Source: JBKHJZ01 sp046537875
GTDB lineage: Bacteria; Actinomycetota; Acidimicrobiia; Acidimicrobiales; VFJN01
NCBI GenBank assembly: GCA_046537875.1
Contig: JBKHJZ010000091.1
Span: forward strand, 1-12,963
DNA: 12,963 bases
Direction of reading: 5' to 3'
A program made the position numbers and the translations under genes. The notes beneath the pieces are model-generated. The model was given only the letters and a program-made list of their open reading frames with translations. It searched no databases and was not told where the DNA came from. Below are positions 11,866-12,963 of the stretch, piece after piece; the stretch's first letter is position 1; the number at the start of each line of letters is the position of its first letter.

Positions 11866-12918
11866 ATGACGCAGAACCACGCGACGGCCGAGGCGAGCCG
11901 CGCGGGGCGGACGATGCGGGCCTGGGCGGTCGAGGCGCCCGGCCCGATCGACGGCCGTCCACTGCGCCCGGTCGAGCGGCCGGTCCCGGCGCCCGGCCCG
12001 GGCGAGGTGCGCGTGGAGGTGCACGTCTGCGGTGTGTGCCGCACCGACCTGCACCTGGCCGAGGGTGACCTCCCGCCGCGCCGGCCGGGGGTCGTGCCCG
12101 GCCACGAGGTGGTGGGCACGGTCACCGCCCGGGGGCCCGGCGCCGAGCGCTTCGCGCCCGGGGACCGGGTGGGCATCGCCTGGCTGCGCTCGACGTGCGG
12201 CCGCTGCCGGTTCTGCCTGCGGGGTGACGAGAACCTGTGCGTCGATCCCCGCTTCACCGGCTGGGACGCCGACGGGGGCTACGCCGAGCACGCGGTCGTC
12301 GACGAGCGCTACGCCTATTCCCTCCCGCCCGAGTTCACGAACGAGCAGGCCGCCCCGCTGCTCTGCGCGGGCATCATCGGCTACCGGGCCCTGCGGCGGG
12401 CCGCCCTGCCCCCGGGAGGCCGGCTCGGCATCTACGGCTTCGGCGGGTCGGCGCACCTCGCCGCGCAGGTGGCGCTGTTCGAGGGCGCCACGGTGCACGT
12501 GCTCACCCGCTCGGCGGAGGCCCAGCGGCTGGCGGTCGAGCTGGGCGCGGCGTCGGCCGGCGGCGCCTACGACGCCCCTCCCGAGCCGCTCGACGCCGCG
12601 ATCCTCTTCGCACCGGTGGGCGACCTCGTCCCGGTCGCGCTCGCCGCCCTCGACCGGGGCGGCACGCTGGCGATCGCGGGGATCCACCTGAGCGACGTGC
12701 CCGCGCTGAACTACCAGCGGCACCTGTTCCAGGAGCGCCAGGTCCGGAGCGTGACCGCCAACACCCGGCGCGACGGCGAGGAGCTCCTGTCGATCGCGGC
12801 CCGCATCCCGATCCGCCCCCACACCGTCGCCTACCCGCTCGACCGGGCCGACGAGGCGCTCGCCGACCTCGCGCACGACCGGGTCACGGGCGCGGCCGTG
12901 CTCCGGATGGAGCGCTGA
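11866..12918 (+). CDS. Zinc-dependent alcohol dehydrogenase
   Basis: This 350-residue protein is a medium-chain, zinc-containing alcohol dehydrogenase interconverting alcohols and aldehydes or ketones. Catalytic zinc ligands are Cys58 (CGVCRTD), His80/Glu81 (GHEVVG) and Cys167 (LLCAG). The structural zinc set is complete: Cys111, Cys114, Cys117 and Cys125. The Rossmann loop reads YGFGGSAH (190-197), a variant typical of the AdhP-like bacterial subgroup, not the usual GxGGLGH. The second strand ends VLTRS with Thr214/Arg215 rather than an acidic residue, which suggests NADP(H) use, though this is an inference. Length is normal for the family (about 340-350). The ATG at 11866 is preferred to that at 11914 because of the -10-like hexamer; the alternative would remove a 16-residue polar N-terminal tail that does not look conserved. 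It should be cytoplasmic. Nothing recognisable follows in the last 45 bases of the window. Confidence 0.92.
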   Translation: MTQNHATAEASRAGRTMRAWAVEAPGPIDGRPLRPVERPVPAPGPGEVRVEVHVCGVCRTDLHLAEGDLPPRRPGVVPGHEVVGTVTARGPGAERFAPGDRVGIAWLRSTCGRCRFCLRGDENLCVDPRFTGWDADGGYAEHAVVDERYAYSLPPEFTNEQAAPLLCAGIIGYRALRRAALPPGGRLGIYGFGGSAHLAAQVALFEGATVHVLTRSAEAQRLAVELGAASAGGAYDAPPEPLDAAILFAPVGDLVPVALAALDRGGTLAIAGIHLSDVPALNYQRHLFQERQVRSVTANTRRDGEELLSIAARIPIRPHTVAYPLDRADEALADLAHDRVTGAAVLRMER

Positions 12919-12963
12919 CACCCGGACGGCGGAGCCCGATCGCACCTGCGCCGACCGGCCGCA

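Noticed and set aside
1..12963. Mobile elements, CRISPR, tRNA or rRNA genes, and anti-phage systems
   Set aside because: No transposase, integrase, spaced repeat array, tRNA-like sequence or defence-family protein was recognised on either strand.

Overview
This is a 12,963-base chromosomal window of very high G+C content. Start codons are mixed ATG/GTG, genes are densely packed with 4-base stop/start overlaps, and several first genes appear to be transcribed without a leader. Together with the families present (group I truncated hemoglobin, flavohemoglobin, DivIVA-like coiled coil, MEDS-HATPase regulator, tandem universal stress protein, actinobacterial QueA-like protein) this points to an Actinomycetota. 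An Acidimicrobiia-type lineage is possible but cannot be fixed from this window. I see no mobile element, CRISPR array, tRNA or rRNA; it reads as ordinary core/accessory chromosome.

Layout. 1-88 (-): first codons of a lipoprotein. 197-1150 (+): SMP-30/gluconolactonase family protein. 1283-2542 (+): acyl-CoA dehydrogenase behind a candidate promoter with a 13-base palindrome on its -35 box. 2587-4358 (-): a two-gene unit, short-chain dehydrogenase then a QueA-like protein, overlapping by GTGA, driven by a promoter with the long spacer and central palindrome typical of MerR-family control. 4640-6832 (+): a three-gene operon of group I truncated hemoglobin, flavohemoglobin and DivIVA-domain protein, probably for nitric oxide detoxification plus an unexplained scaffold-like partner. 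6888-7928 (+): NAD-dependent epimerase. 7962-8897 (-): pirin. 9030-9785 (+): a second short-chain dehydrogenase. 9880-10878 (+): MEDS-HATPase regulator. 10897-11778 (-): tandem-domain universal stress protein. 11866-12918 (+): zinc alcohol dehydrogenase.

How the genes fit together. The common theme is redox and stress metabolism: two globins and a flavin reductase for NO/O2 chemistry, several NAD(P)-dependent oxidoreductases, pirin, a universal stress protein and a probable anti-sigma-type regulator. Only two multi-gene units are supported by spacing (SDR/QueA-like and trHb/flavohemoglobin/DivIVA-like); the rest look like single-gene units. The most interesting points are the MerR-type leaderless promoter at 4359-4396, a 36-base duplication straddling the SDR/QueA-like junction that encodes the same peptide in both proteins, a QueA homologue with altered signature motifs, and the coupling of two NO-type globins to a DivIVA-like protein.
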